Positions 31,613-42,900 of a stretch of 64,000 nt of DNA are shown piece after piece (the first letter of the stretch is position 1; each line of letters opens with the position of its first letter). The DNA is from Chrysopilus asiliformis (Eukaryota; Arthropoda; Insecta; Diptera; Rhagionidae). The notes under the pieces were generated by a model, which made no database searches, was not told where the DNA came from, and worked only from the letters and a program-made list of their open reading frames with translations. The stretch is from contig OZ035961.1 of assembly GCA_964034945.1 (NCBI GenBank), positions 41,754,184 to 41,818,183 on the forward strand, read 5' to 3'. A program made the translations under genes and the position numbers.

Positions 31613-31975
31613 CGGAGTGGAGTAAGGATGTGCTGTCAGTCGAATACCATCAGCTTCTAAATGTTTTTTCATCACAGATTCAAGTTTCTTAGGCGATGTA
31701 TCACATCCGGATAGGATTTCGTTGCTGCTGGTTAACGCTTTTGGATCGTTTATCATAATGTAAACTGTCGCAGCGCCCTTCTCACGTAACTGCCGCACAC
31801 TCTTCAATAATTTATGCCGATGCTGGGGATTTTCAACACCAATCGCATCCAAATCAATTTCACCAATTTGCTTGCAGATTTCCAGTTCATCGTATCCATT
31901 CTCCATAAAACTCTCCGAATATTGGGATAGATTAAGCGCACGGAGCCATTCACAAACAATATTGCTGGCGGCCAT
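31613..31975 (-). CDS. SAM-domain protein (SAMD5/SASH1-like), first coding exon
   Basis: This 363-nt exon encodes 121 residues and starts at the first ATG after an in-frame TAG at 32045-32047; the context ACAATGG fits a fly start site. Residues about 4-66 form a SAM domain, with EWL near 9-11, ESF at 21-23, a GYDELE stretch, DLDAIGV at 41-47 and QHRHKLL just after. After it comes a linker and the short motif DGIRL..HPYS at 109-119. Both the SAM sequence and this motif resemble vertebrate SAMD5, from knowledge of the family. SAM domains mediate protein-protein contacts, so a cytoplasmic adaptor role is inferred; no enzyme motif is visible. The exon ends in phase 0 at a strong donor, CG|GTGAGTATG (intron from 31612 downward). 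The open frame could be read upstream to 32029 only by using TTG, which I reject. Confidence 0.86.
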
Positions 31976-33003
31976 TGTAGAAAAATCTGTGCCTTCGCCC
32001 CGCAATGGATCCGAGAACGCTGGCGGCAATTTAACTAATTGCTTCTATTTGTTTAAACTTTGCACAGCAGAAAGTGTTAAAATCAGCATGATAGAAAATA
32101 TAAAAATGAGACATTGAAGTATAATCTTTTATTATCCTTCCGCGCCCTTAATACCGCTAGTCGATCCTTTAGCGAAGAATTCTTTTTTACATTCGGTATA
32201 ACTTTTTGCACTTCAGCCTAAATTGATACACATTAAACATATATGCAAATGCATAAATCCTTTCAAATTCAAACAAACGCACTGAAACGAGCATTTATGA
32301 TAAATATGCAGACATTCGAGTATCAAATGCATGCATATGTGGATATAGAGTTCTCCTCCTGCATTGAAAAACGATTAAAACATGAACTGAAGTGGCAGAC
32401 TCTACGTTAAATAGAAGACCTCTAACAATGCACTTGCGATTTTCCTGAATGAAGTGCGGCCGGCGTCGTGTCGACAGAGATTCCAGATTGATTTCACTTT
32501 GGCATTGGGGGTTGGTTTTTTTTCGGACTAAGTGTCTACTTTCTACCTCAATCGAAAGAGGATGCCATTTGCATAGTATAATAAACCGGAAAACAATTGA
32601 GGTTTGTATTAGCGGTCGCCATTGATGATAGTTGACTGACTATATAGACAGACATAGGGTGTCATTTCTATTTTCGATGTGCATTACGGCACACAGTTGA
32701 TATTCGATATGGGGGAGACTAGGGAGACTTGATCCTTTAAACTTCGACTTATAATATAAGTCCTAATATAGACTAGGGAGACTTGATCCCTTTAAGTTCA
32801 GCTTCTAATATAAGTCCAGATAACACCAACGATCAATCTTAATGGATAAAATAGAACGAATTGTCTTGACCTCGTGTTCGATTTTTATACTCTATGATTT
32901 TATCAGGGTAAAATGTTTGACCAAGCTTAATTAATTTTTCACAACGAACTTTTTTTTTCGAAGATTCCAACCTTCCATCTACACCCCCCAAAAACCCAAC
33001 ATA
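31976..33003. other. 5' UTR and upstream flank of the SAM gene
   Basis: Just upstream of the ATG lies a TAG in frame and GC-richer leader. A possible 5' UTR acceptor, TTTCTGCTGTGCAAAG, lies at about 32060. At 32700-32830 GACTAGGGAGACTTGATCC occurs twice, about 60 bp apart. No TATA box could be assigned with confidence. Confidence 0.4.
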
Positions 33004-34125
33004 CACGGAAAAAACCTATGGGAACTGTTCCACCAAAATTCCATATTTATGACAAAAAAAACGGCATAATGGCCAAATATGGAGTCTTTTCTATAAAAAA
33101 ATTGTAACTAGACCCAAATTTTTTTTTTTTTTTTTGTTTTTTGAGACAGACGAAAATTTGAGTTATCGAATACATCAGATAGGAAAGTTCGAGAGGTTTG
33201 AAAATATTCGAGATATCAAACAGCTCGAGTAATAAAATGCCCTGTAATTAAAAAATTTCTCCGATACAAGTGTCAATTAATTGTTCTTCGAAATTCATTT
33301 TTTCATTCCTTGGTCTTGCTTATTCTTTATTTCTTTCATTTGAATTGTGACAGTCAGTGAGCTACATATAACATTTTTTGTACCCAATTATCATAAAATC
33401 TAAGCAACACAGCATACGAACTATATTTCCTAATACTTGCTTTAAATGAAGAAATTTAGATTTTATGACATCCCCATAAGATTTCATTTTGAATCAACCA
33501 CTAAATTTTGTATGCGGGCTGGCCGACAAAAGTTAAATTCGATTAAACTTTTTACGGCTGCAAAGTTGGTCGGATTCATTGTATATAGAAGCATAGAGTC
33601 CTATGAGTTTAAAACCGGAAATGTTGCCGTAAATGTTGTGTGGGTATCATTGTATTTGGCTCTTTAGAGTGTGGTAGTAGGCACGTCGCCGCCTACCGCA
33701 AGCTCGCAAATCACATACGAATTATAATCGAAGAAAAAAGTGGGCTTGAATTACCATATTCGCTGAATCCTATTTGCTTAGGAATGTGACCGCCAATATT
33801 TAGGATTCTTTCCAATTTTTTTGTAGTTCTGAGTCCTACATAATATTGGTGTCACTTCTAAAAACAATGAAAACAATTCCATTCCATATTATAGCATTGT
33901 TTCCCCCTCAGTATAGGAATGTATCCAGTAAAAACTAGGAACGGGTGCTACTTTTGTTGGAATATGTCCATTTTTCTCTCAGCACTATATACATAGTAAT
34001 GCTTCCACGAAAACTAGGACTAGTTTCAATGTTTGTGAAAGATTTTGCTACAAAATGATGTAACGAGTCCTATAATCGTTTTCCCATCATTTATAGGAAC
34101 GCTTCCTATGTGGATTTATTCTGTG
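33004..34125 (+). mobile_element. 1.1 kb MITE-like element, copy 2
   Basis: Starts CACGGAAAAAACCTATGGGA and ends TTTATTCTGTG, flanked by TA on both sides (33002-33003 and 34126-34127). It matches copy 1 at 28609-29725 at both ends but has a different middle (33290-33690), which contains a 73-codon open frame without a domain. Confidence 0.68.
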
Positions 34126-34135
34126 TATAAGATTA

Positions 34136-34275
34136 TATTATGCCTGGATCAAACATGGCTACTTTTGCTGCGTTGCACGAAGCAAAACTGTCAATTTTTG
34201 CAGCTGCTGCAGTTTTTCTGACAGTTTTCAACGTGCAGAGCAGCGAAAGTAGCCATATCTGATTCACGCATTATA
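34136..34275. mobile_element. Small palindromic MITE, 140 bp
   Basis: TATTATGCCTGGATCA..ATGGCTACTTTTGCTGC is mirrored by GCAGCGAAAGTAGCCAT..TGATTCACGCATTATA, arms about 37 bp with a few mismatches. A second internal hairpin (GCAGCTGCTGC) lies at the centre. Confidence 0.75.
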
Positions 34276-34364
34276 GCCGAAGCATATACTTTTGATAAAT
34301 GCCACTTAAGTTGTTGTTTCCTAAAGAAATTGGCGTTGCCAGGTTAAACATTATATTTAAACAT

Positions 34365-34560
34365 AAGAAAAGCTATAACTGACAGTGGCCAATCGTTAAA
34401 TACCCTATATGAGGACAGACAATTTTTTTATTTAAAAAACAATCCAAACGGGGAAAGAAGTGGTCCGACTGAATTTTGATGTATGGAAGGGTTATGTAAA
34501 ATCATATTCTAAATACATTTCATCCTTATACATTTTTCACCATTTGTTGCCATCACACTA
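34365..34560 (+). repeat. Family R fragment
   Basis: GCCAATCGTTAAATACCCTATA, TTTTGATGTATGGAAGGGTT and GTAAAATCATATTCTAAATA are colinear with the R copy at 2755 (motifs given in parts). It is truncated at a poly-C run. Confidence 0.55.
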
Positions 34561-34568
34561 CCGCAACA

Positions 34569-34591
34569 CCCCCCCCCCCCCCCCCCCCCCC
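34569..34591 (+). repeat. Poly-C run (23 bases)
   Basis: An uninterrupted run of C in an otherwise AT-rich region. Its exact length may be affected by sequencing. Confidence 0.9.
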
Positions 34592-36754
34592 TTAAATAAT
34601 GTGACGTATTTTATTAATAACTCAAAATTATTAGTGTCTCATAAACTGGGATTCTCCTATTTAGTCAATTCATGTTAAGCTACGTCATTTACGAATTTTA
34701 CAACAGGCGCCAAGTAACTCCTGTATCGATTGTTTTGCACAACTATATCGTATATCATTTAAGTTAAATGTACATTATGATGCGATGCACCACACATATA
34801 TTCATGATTATCGAGTTTCAGCACTTTATAAGCTCTCTTTAATCGAAACAACCAGAGTACATCAATTGGCTCACATGCAGCAACAACAAATCTCTCATAT
34901 TGCACAATGCCGTTTAATGTGCACGGTTGATTAGGATAATAGTGGTAGCAGTGAACTGGTCGATCGAAAACAATAAAATACTGGATAAAACTCTGAGATT
35001 GGTTCTCGGATTATGATATTCAGAATATTTTATTATGTGAAAATTACAATTTATTAGTATACATATGTATATATAAGTGTATACACACAAATATTGGAGT
35101 ATTATACTAAACTCAAAATTACTTTATAAAATTCAGATTTTCAAGTCTTAAGTCTTTCCATAATAAAAAAAAATCGTTCTGGACAACAATTTTTGAAGTT
35201 GTTCGAAATATGCATTAAAATAAATTTTTAGTTAAAAAATGGACAAGTTATTAATTCAATTTTAATGACTTTTCAAATCACTATAAGAAGAGACTAAGGC
35301 TACACTACAAGAAGAAGAATTTTGTGCAGTAAATCCTCACTAATAGATTTAATTGAAGTTTGATACATATATGTAGAAAATTAACGAGCATTGAAATGTC
35401 AAGCACCTGATTTTATTTAATTTTATAATAAACAGTGCTGTTTTTCAAAGAATTTATTCTGATGATTTTATTTCGAGAAACGTCAGTAAAGATTTCTTCC
35501 GGAATCAATTTCTGGAAATCCTTAGAACCGTTAACGGTTATCAGAAAAAAATGCTTAATATATGTATATCGGCACGTAAGAAGCATGTGAAGAGATAAAA
35601 ACAACATTTTTACATTTCTGACATATTATAAAGTTCATACCTTTATAATATGTCAGAAATGTAAAAATGTCGTTTGAAAACAACTCAGAACGGGGTCCAG
35701 ACGCCCCCAACGTTCAAATCGATGAGTTCGCAAAATATCAGTGTGTGCGACAAACATTTGCAATATCAGTATTACCAGCGAGTTTTTGCTTTTGAAAGCG
35801 GTTGTCATTCTATAGAATCTTATTGACTGCGATTTCGAACAATTACAATTGGAGTCATGCCAATTGCCCATGCTGAGCTGTGCTTCGGCATTAAAGGGTC
35901 TTCCCCTAAGCTCTGGCTGGAACTATAAAAAAAATGCAATCCAATTGGATTTATAAAAAATGCAACCAATTGAATTTTAATGTGTGAGAAAGTTGTGTAG
36001 AATCATATTCTAAACACTTTTGTCAAAACAAGTTTTTGAAAAAATGAACCGTTTTTGAGAACAAAGGAGAATGTCCATTTTATGGGGAGCTTGGGCCAAG
36101 TACGTCCAAGGATGAGACATATATACTACTAACTGTGTGTACTTTTTTTTAAATCGTACGTGGGAATGAGTAGATTTTTACGTATAAAGTTGTTATTTAT
36201 AGTTGAAAAAACTTAAAAACTGTCCATAATTTCTAAAAAGATGATTTTATCATAGTAAAATGTTTGACCAAGCCCAATTTTCCGAAGATTCCATCTCCAC
36301 CCATCGCCACCCCCCAAAAACTCACAACACAAAAGCTAGTTTGTTGATGAAAATAGTCTTGGTCGTATAATTCTTAAAAGAAAAGTTCTACAAACAGACT
36401 TAGTATGCCCAACCCCCACTAGTTTTTCACGCAGAAAGTTTTCCTCAAAGACACCTACACCCTACATCTATTCCTTACAGGAGCAAGCGTCTATACGAAA
36501 ATGTCTTTTTTTCAGCAAGAATTTTATTTTTTTCTAAAATCCTTGAAGTAGAGACCCAACAGCAGACTTCGTATGACCAACCCTCACTACATTTTCAGGG
36601 AGAAAGTTTTCCTCAAAGAGACTTACCCCTTACCATCATATCTTAAGGAATTGTCCATCCAATACTTTTCAAAAAAGCTTTTCCAATATTAAAAGGCTAC
36701 CAAAAGAGTGGTTTGGAAAAAAAATATTGTTCATAACATGATGTTTCTTAAAGA
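34592..36754. other. Single-copy upstream stretch
   Basis: Contains the perfect hairpin at 35604-35670 and a short family R fragment at about 35985-36065. A 'tatgcccaacccccact..ttttcacgcagaaagttttcctcaaagac' block at 36400-36450 is repeated in diverged form at 36570-36630. No gene recognised. Confidence 0.45.
35604..35670. repeat. Perfect 30-bp hairpin with 7-nt loop
   Basis: Arms 35604-35633 and 35641-35670 are exact reverse complements around TTCATAC. The arms include ACATTTCTGACATATTATAA. It could be a tiny palindromic MITE or, less likely, a small-RNA precursor. Confidence 0.9.
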
Positions 36755-37622
36755 AAAATATCAGTTGTGATCAACACAAAACTTTCCTTCGCAATATTTA
36801 GTTGCGAAAAAAATATGTAAAAAAAAGTTTTTCAAATATCTTGAGTAAAAATCATTAAAGGAAAAATTGCCGAAAATTTTATTTCCTTTGAATTTAGTTA
36901 TATGCATTTTTTCATAGTAGTGCATAGTTTCGGAGAAATTTTCCAAAAACTTAACTATTTTGAAATATATTGAGAACCGTTAGAGATACAAAAAACCGTT
37001 ATGTCACCGTTAAAAAAAGGTGGGAAACTTTATATCCTTTAAATCTCTTGCTATATTCATTTTTTCCCAAAAGTGGATAAGTTTTGATAAACTTTCAAAA
37101 AACGGTATTTTTTCAAAAAAAAAAAAAATTGGGGTAGGTACCCGTTATAGTTACCGTTACTTTTCGAAAAGTTGCTAGAGAATCACGATTTTTGTAAAAT
37201 TTATTTACAAAAATCTTAATTATTTAAGATACATAAAACGGACAGACCGACAAATGCACGGACATATTCATAATTTTACCTAAAACGGATTTCGTACTGA
37301 TCAGAAATTTTCTATCTGCCTCCGTTCTCAAGTCGGTCTCCGTCATGGCCGAATTATACAAGGTCTGTTTGACAGCTCAGTTGCTTCTGGCTCTGACGTC
37401 ATCGGCAAGAAATTCTTATAAGACTCAATGGGAATTTTCCCTAATTCTCAAATCTAGCTAACATCTAGCTAAACAACTCCGTACGCACAATCAACATTAC
37501 AAAGAATTTCTTGCCGATGACGTAGCAAAATGGTGGCTGTCAAAAAATAACCAGCAGACCTTGTATAATTCGGCCATGGGTCTCCGTCATGAATACAATA
37601 CTTTCCCTCTATAGAAGAGGAA
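36755..37622 (+). repeat. Family S repeat copy, split by a MITE
   Basis: Landmarks CAGTTGTGATCAACACAAAA, AACCGTTAGAGAT, a GGACAGACCGACAAATGCAC tract and the end TTTCCCTCTATAGAAGAGG. The minus-strand copy at 63248-63660 shows the uninterrupted junction where 37344-37578 inserted here. Confidence 0.65.
37344..37578. mobile_element. Mutator-like palindromic MITE with 9-bp target duplication
   Basis: GGTCTCCGT is duplicated exactly at 37335-37343 and 37579-37587. The ends CATGGCCGAATTATACAAGG and its mirror match for 24 bp. A second inner inverted pair, GACGTCATCGGCAAGAAATT and AATTTCTTGCCGATGACGT, makes the 235-bp element almost wholly palindromic. The family S copy at about 63280 shows the empty site. 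The CATG at each end is palindromic, so a longer duplication cannot be excluded. Confidence 0.8.
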
Positions 37623-37676
37623 AATAATTTAGCATATTTCGCCATTCTGGCATATGTCGATACTCTAATACTAATA

Positions 37677-38977
37677 CAGGGTGCGCCATCTATTCCTCCG
37701 GTATGTAAACATTCAATAACTTCGCCATTTGTCAACCGATTTGCTTTCCTAGACACGTTTTGGAATCGTCAAACCAGTACAATTTTAACCATGAACCGCT
37801 TCACACCGAAAGAACGCGCCGAAATAGTGACGATGTACATTGAAAATAGTCGTTCAATTGTGCTAACTCAACGTGCATATCGTGCAAAATATCGTGGCAA
37901 AAAAGCGCCTACCGACAAAACAATTCGGGCGCTGGGTAAAAATTTCTTTGAGCACGGAACAGTAGGCAATCTAACCTATAATCATCCACGCCCAAGACGT
38001 TCCAATGAAATTATTGAAGCCGTGAGAGAGAGTGTTGCCGAGGACCCAAATGTCTCGTATCGCCACCGAACTCAGCGGTTGAAAATGAGTGGAACCACGT
38101 TGCGGCGCATTTTAAATGACGATCTCCATTTGTTTCCTTACAAAATACAACTAACTCAAAGAATATTGGCAACAGACAAGTCGCGTCGTATAGAATACGG
38201 CAAATTAGTCGGCCGAATGTTGGAAACCATGCCGGACTTTTGGATGCAAGTTTTAATGACCGACGAGGCACATTTCACTCTCTCTGGCGGTGTTAATAAA
38301 CAAAATTGCCGCATTTGGGCGACAGAAAATCCTCACGAGATTCATGAAATACCATTGCATGATCGAAAAGTGACTGTTTGGGCCGGCGTGTGCGCAAAAA
38401 CCATCATTGGGCCATTTTTCTTCAATGAAGGTGAAACAGTTAATGGTAATCGATATCGGTGGATGTTGGCACATTTTGTGTGTCCGAAAATGCGTGAAAA
38501 AGGTCTGACTGACTTCTGGTTTCAGCAAGACGGGGCGCCATGCCACACAGCGGACCAAACAATACGGTTTTTGCAACAAAAATTCCCTAGACGTGTGATA
38601 TCGAAAAGAGGCGATATTGACTGGCCACCAAGATCCCCTGATTTAACCCCCCCAGACTTCTTTTTGTGGGGTTATTTGAAGAGTAAAGTTTACGCCAGCA
38701 ACCCGAAGACCATTGACGAGCTCAAGACCAATATTCGTGCCGAAATAGCTGCCATACCGACGGAGATGCTCGAAGAAGTGATGGAAAATGCCCGAAAAAG
38801 AGCACAGTTTGCGGTGGCCAATAAAGGTGGTCATTTGATCGATGTTGTTTTCAAAAAGTAGTCCACATAAATTGTAAAGGATTGAACTAAATAAAAAAAC
38901 ACAATTTTTTGCAATCTATTGTTTCTTTCAAAAGTTATTCAACATTCTCATACCGGAGGAATAGATGGCGCACCCTG
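37677..38977 (+). mobile_element. Complete DD41D (rosa-type) mariner, 1301 bp
   Basis: The terminal inverted repeats are 29 bp and identical (37677-37705 and 38949-38977). They begin CAGGGTGCGCCATCTATTCC, and a weaker match continues inward to about 50 bp. TA flanks both ends (37675-37676 and 38978-38979). The element contains one intact transposase gene. Perfect ends, an intact frame and a clean target duplication suggest recent activity. Confidence 0.95.
37791..38861 (+). CDS. Mariner transposase, DD41D group (intact, 356 aa)
   Basis: This enzyme cuts out and reinserts its own element at TA sites, acting in the nucleus on the terminal repeats. The frame is 356 residues, normal for mariner. 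Residues about 1-110 hold the paired helix-turn-helix DNA-binding region (ERAEIVTMYIE; DKTIRALGKNFFEHGTVGN). The catalytic triad is D158 (MTDEAHF), D247 (QQDGAPCHTA) and D289 (LTPPDFFLWGYLK). There are 88 residues between the first two and 41 between the last two, so this is DD41D rather than the DD34D of Mos1-like elements. From family knowledge DD41D corresponds to the 'rosa' group first found in Ceratitis. The start ATG follows CAATTTTAACC with no competing upstream ATG in frame. No stop, frameshift or missing catalytic residue is seen. Confidence 0.95.
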   Translation: MNRFTPKERAEIVTMYIENSRSIVLTQRAYRAKYRGKKAPTDKTIRALGKNFFEHGTVGNLTYNHPRPRRSNEIIEAVRESVAEDPNVSYRHRTQRLKMSGTTLRRILNDDLHLFPYKIQLTQRILATDKSRRIEYGKLVGRMLETMPDFWMQVLMTDEAHFTLSGGVNKQNCRIWATENPHEIHEIPLHDRKVTVWAGVCAKTIIGPFFFNEGETVNGNRYRWMLAHFVCPKMREKGLTDFWFQQDGAPCHTADQTIRFLQQKFPRRVISKRGDIDWPPRSPDLTPPDFFLWGYLKSKVYASNPKTIDELKTNIRAEIAAIPTEMLEEVMENARKRAQFAVANKGGHLIDVVFKK

Positions 38978-39586
38978 TATATAGAAAAGCCAAATACCAC
39001 TCACTCACTCACTCATCACAGCATCTCCCGAACCACTAAACCGATTGCCATAAAATTTTGCACATTGATTAGTCTTACCTCATAGGTGCTCGCTATGAAA
39101 CGGTTTTACAGAATTCGAAGCGGAAGGTTCTGTAAGAATAACTCAAATATCGTTTTACCAATTTTTTATCGGAGAAATTCGCTTTAGGGGGTTTGTGGAG
39201 TCGCCGATCACGAATCGGATGCTACAATAGAAGGTACTGTAAGAATATCGCAAATATCCTTTTTCCAATAGTTCTCTTCGAAAAAATTGGCTTTAGGGGT
39301 TTTTAGAATCGCTGATCTCGAATCTGGTGCCAGAATTTCAAAATTCGAAACGGGAGGTCCTGAATGCATAACGATTTCGAAAGTTTTTAATTGTTTATTT
39401 GTTTTTTGGTGCAAAAGAAAAGTATGCAAGAAACTTTAACCTGACAACGACGGGTATGCAGGCGAGTATGTTATACATATGTGTGAATACTTTAAAAGAA
39501 AACCAAATATGAAATGAGTATATTAGCAGGCCACGCCTCAGCTTATATATATTCATTTTTGAGTGTTTGGTGATCGCAAAAATGAA

Positions 39587-39955
39587 TCTATATGGAAGTT
39601 TGTCTGTTGGTTGGTCTGTTTGAGATTACAAAACTCAAAAACTACTGGACCGATTTTTACGCGGTTTTTTGTAAAATGATCTGCGTTGCCAGCTGTGTTA
39701 GATTTTCAACATTCGAAACGGAAAGTCCGATAAGGATAACGAAAATATCCTTTTTCTCATTTTTTCCGGGAAAAATTGCATTAGAGGTTTTCGGGGTCGC
39801 TGATCATGAATCCGGTGTTAGATTTTCAAAATTCAAAACGGAAGGTCCTGTAAGGAAAACATTTTGTCCCAAAAGTTTTTAAATTATTCATGGTTTTTTT
39901 TTGGCATTCTAAAATTTATACAAAAAACTTTAAGCTGGCAACGAGGGTCTGCTAG
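39587..39955 (+). mobile_element. Non-autonomous Helitron (369 bp)
   Basis: Begins TCTATATGGAAGTTTGTCTG after an A and ends CTAG followed by T (39952-39956), after CTGGCAACGAGGGTCTG. Two internal units carry TCCTTTTTCTC..TTTCCGGG and GGGGTCGCTGATCATGAATC. The same family is present in reverse at 52249-52854. Confidence 0.75.
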
Positions 39956-42900
39956 TCTTATACTATATATGCTTTAAAAAAGAGGGACACTTTGGTCTCA
40001 TTTTTTTCATTTTCGAACGAAATGCTTAGAAGAATGATGCATTTTTGCTTTAAAAAATAATATTTATATTTTGGTTAATCTTTTAGTATATATAATATAT
40101 ATAATAGATTTATGTTTATCGGATTGCTATATTAAACTTGAAATCTTATCTAAAGTTAATTTAGTCAAAAAAAACTGAGACAATACCACTTGCGCTCTTT
40201 TACATGCTAAATACCGTTCCATTACAGCACATTAGTTAACAAAATTTTCGAAATATCCACATCCTCTTCTTGGTGTTTATTTCACATCAATCGCTAAAAG
40301 CAATTTTGAATTATTAATAAGATTTCAAGAAGATTTCAGGAATAACTTATTGCTGTTCATTGGTTCGTTAGCATATGAGTAAAGGACGATTATCTTGACT
40401 TTTAGTCGGGTAAGATAGAACTGAACATACATGCGAGCCCATTATGTATGCCCAATAACTTCTAGAACTTTCTATGATTTCAAAAGGATATCATCATCTC
40501 GTGAATAATAACCCCAAGGACATAACAAGCGAGTCGTATAATGGTCCAATAAACCTAATTCCGTACTTAGTTCAAAGTTTATTTATTTATATATGATTTT
40601 TTATATTTTTCCTTTCATATTTGATGGAGGCTAAAGCCCAAAATTCAGGTAAACACGTATATAAAGGGAAAAAAGTCCATTGTCGCCATTTTACGAAAAC
40701 ATTTTCGAAAGACAAAAATCTGAATGATATAAATTGGTCTATAAATATGTAAGTTCAAATATGCCAATAAATCCAGACTCGGTCTATAGCCGTACAACAA
40801 TATTTATACAAGTATATATCCGCCATACCGAAACATTTTTGTTTTGTGCGTGTGTATGACCTACCATTGAGTCAGCCAATGATGAAAGAAACGCAAGAAA
40901 CTAGTTCGAAATTCAGGGAAAAGGTGAAAATTCCTCAAATGCCCCACAACCCACCATATGTATAAGAAAGATTTTTTCCATAACCTGCCTCATCCGTTCT
41001 ATTCACACTTTCCGGACAGAGCTTGATATATGGCGATTGTTAAGATGGTAGCACATTTGCTGTATATGGACCTTTCCTTTTTTTCTCATGTGTTATTCAT
41101 TGGAGAGCATCTATTTGATTTAATGTCGTATAAAGCTTCTTTACTTGAAAGTGATAACCGCTTATCATTTTTTTTTTCTGGTGCTTTTTCTTATTCTTAT
41201 GTACAATGAGTCAAAAAGCGCTAGGCAAAGGTTAGGCCACCTCATTTTTATCACAAACGACTGATATCACTTTAGGAAATCTTAAAATTATAAAAGACAT
41301 TCACCTATCGTTAAAAGAATAAACACTAAGTGAATATTATGCCAAGGAGTATTTTCTTGGAGCATAAAATGTGTAGGCTTTAGCGCGAATATTTCTCTTA
41401 AGTGGTAATGCTACTCTAGAGAAGCAAAAATAAAGGAGTCTATTAAATGAAATACAAAGTTTGTTTTAAAGCTTTTATTGTACATGCCTTGAACTGCATA
41501 AACAATTCATTTTTTTTAATTTATTGTTTTTGAAGAAACATCTCCTGGGGAATTATGTTTCGAGGATTTCCTTTAAATTAATATTTAGTATGTTTTACCT
41601 TTCTTACATATAAGAACGTTATCAAAATAACTTCAAAAACAGAAATCACAAGGAAATCCAGCACGTACCGAGACATATACCCATCGACTCAGTTCGATGT
41701 GTCCGCAACATGTCTGTATGTGTGTTTGTGTGTGTGCACGTGTGTTCGTTCGTATGCATGGTTAAGGTTTACTGGTAAAAGTCGATCTTAAAAGACTGTT
41801 ACTCAGAAAACTTTACTCGATTTTGACGCGGTTTTTTTTTGCATTCGGAAGCTGATATCGTCCTATGTTTTGGAAAAAAACAAACCGTTTTCGAGAAAAT
41901 AGCAATTATCTTTTCCATTTGTATGGGAGAGGGGAAAAAAGAAAATTGAATTTTTCCAATTTTCGGAAGAGGTTTATCTTTTAATAAAATGCATCAAATA
42001 GTTACCAAACGTTTTTGGATAAAAAATTCGACATTTTACCCAATTATATTTATCATATGAAGTTCGATTATATTAAAAGGTATGATCTCACTGTTATGTG
42101 GATTAAACTCTTTAAATAGAAGTACTATTTGACGAAATGTCAGACTTGTCAGACGTTAATTTTTGTTAAAAAAATGTACTAAACCGACTATGATCAACTG
42201 AAACTGAACTAAAATATACCAAAATTGAGACTTTAAATTTTTTCCGGGGCCAGAGTATGGAATAAGTCGGAAGCCTAGGAAAGCATGTCTTGCCGAATTT
42301 TTTTTTTCTTTTAAGGCTACAATTTCTAGCATTTTTAAAATATTTTGCCTGTCTGTCCGTGAACACCATAAGTTTCAAAAAGGTTGAGCTAGAGGCTTGA
42401 AATTGTTGTTTGTTGCCTTTCTAGTAAACATCAAGGCTAAGTTCTTGAATTGGCAAAACCGAACCACTCCTTCACCCCTCCCTCAAGCAAATTAAATATT
42501 TTGTTGCGATTTTCTCGAAAACGGTATATCATATCGAAAAACTAATAAAAACAGAATGTGAAGCGCTTATATCAATCTTTTATATTGCATGATAAAAAAA
42601 ATGCTGCGTACTGCTGCGATCTGCGCACTACACACCACTGATAAAATTGTAATATACATAAATGCTGTATACTTACAGTATCAAGTTTTGTTTCAATTTG
42701 AAAAATATAACTATTTTTATGACACCAAAATCTTTTAAGTTCTTAGGGCCTCTAGGGGCCTTAATCCGGCCGTGTTTGCTAGAGTTACTTTGTAGCGATC
42801 GTCACAAAACACTGGGTTTTCCCAGTTACATAAATATAGCACATAAATGTTGCAAATGTTGTACGGTTACATAAATGTTGCAGCAACATTGCTTTGACGT

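Larger units (their letters stand above)
37664..39466 (+). mobile_element. Helitron split by a mariner insertion
   Basis: The 5' part TCTAATACTAATA (37664-37676) resumes after the mariner as TATAGAAAAGCCAAATACC and a (CACT)n run, like the 5' start of the 707 Helitron. The 3' end is ACCTGACAACGACGGGTATGC then CGAG|T, a one-base change from CTAG. Internal GGAAGGT..CTGTAAGAATAAC and GTCGCCGATCACGAATC modules repeat twice. Confidence 0.65.

Noticed and set aside
31976..32029. Upstream extension of the SAM protein to a start at 32029
   Set aside because: It would need a TTG start; the first ATG after an in-frame stop is at 31973-31975.
34569..34591. Poly-C run as a functional element
   Set aside because: A simple homopolymer whose length may reflect sequencing or slippage.
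38011..38834. Minus-strand frames of 63-108 codons
   Set aside because: Antisense shadows of the intact mariner transposase.
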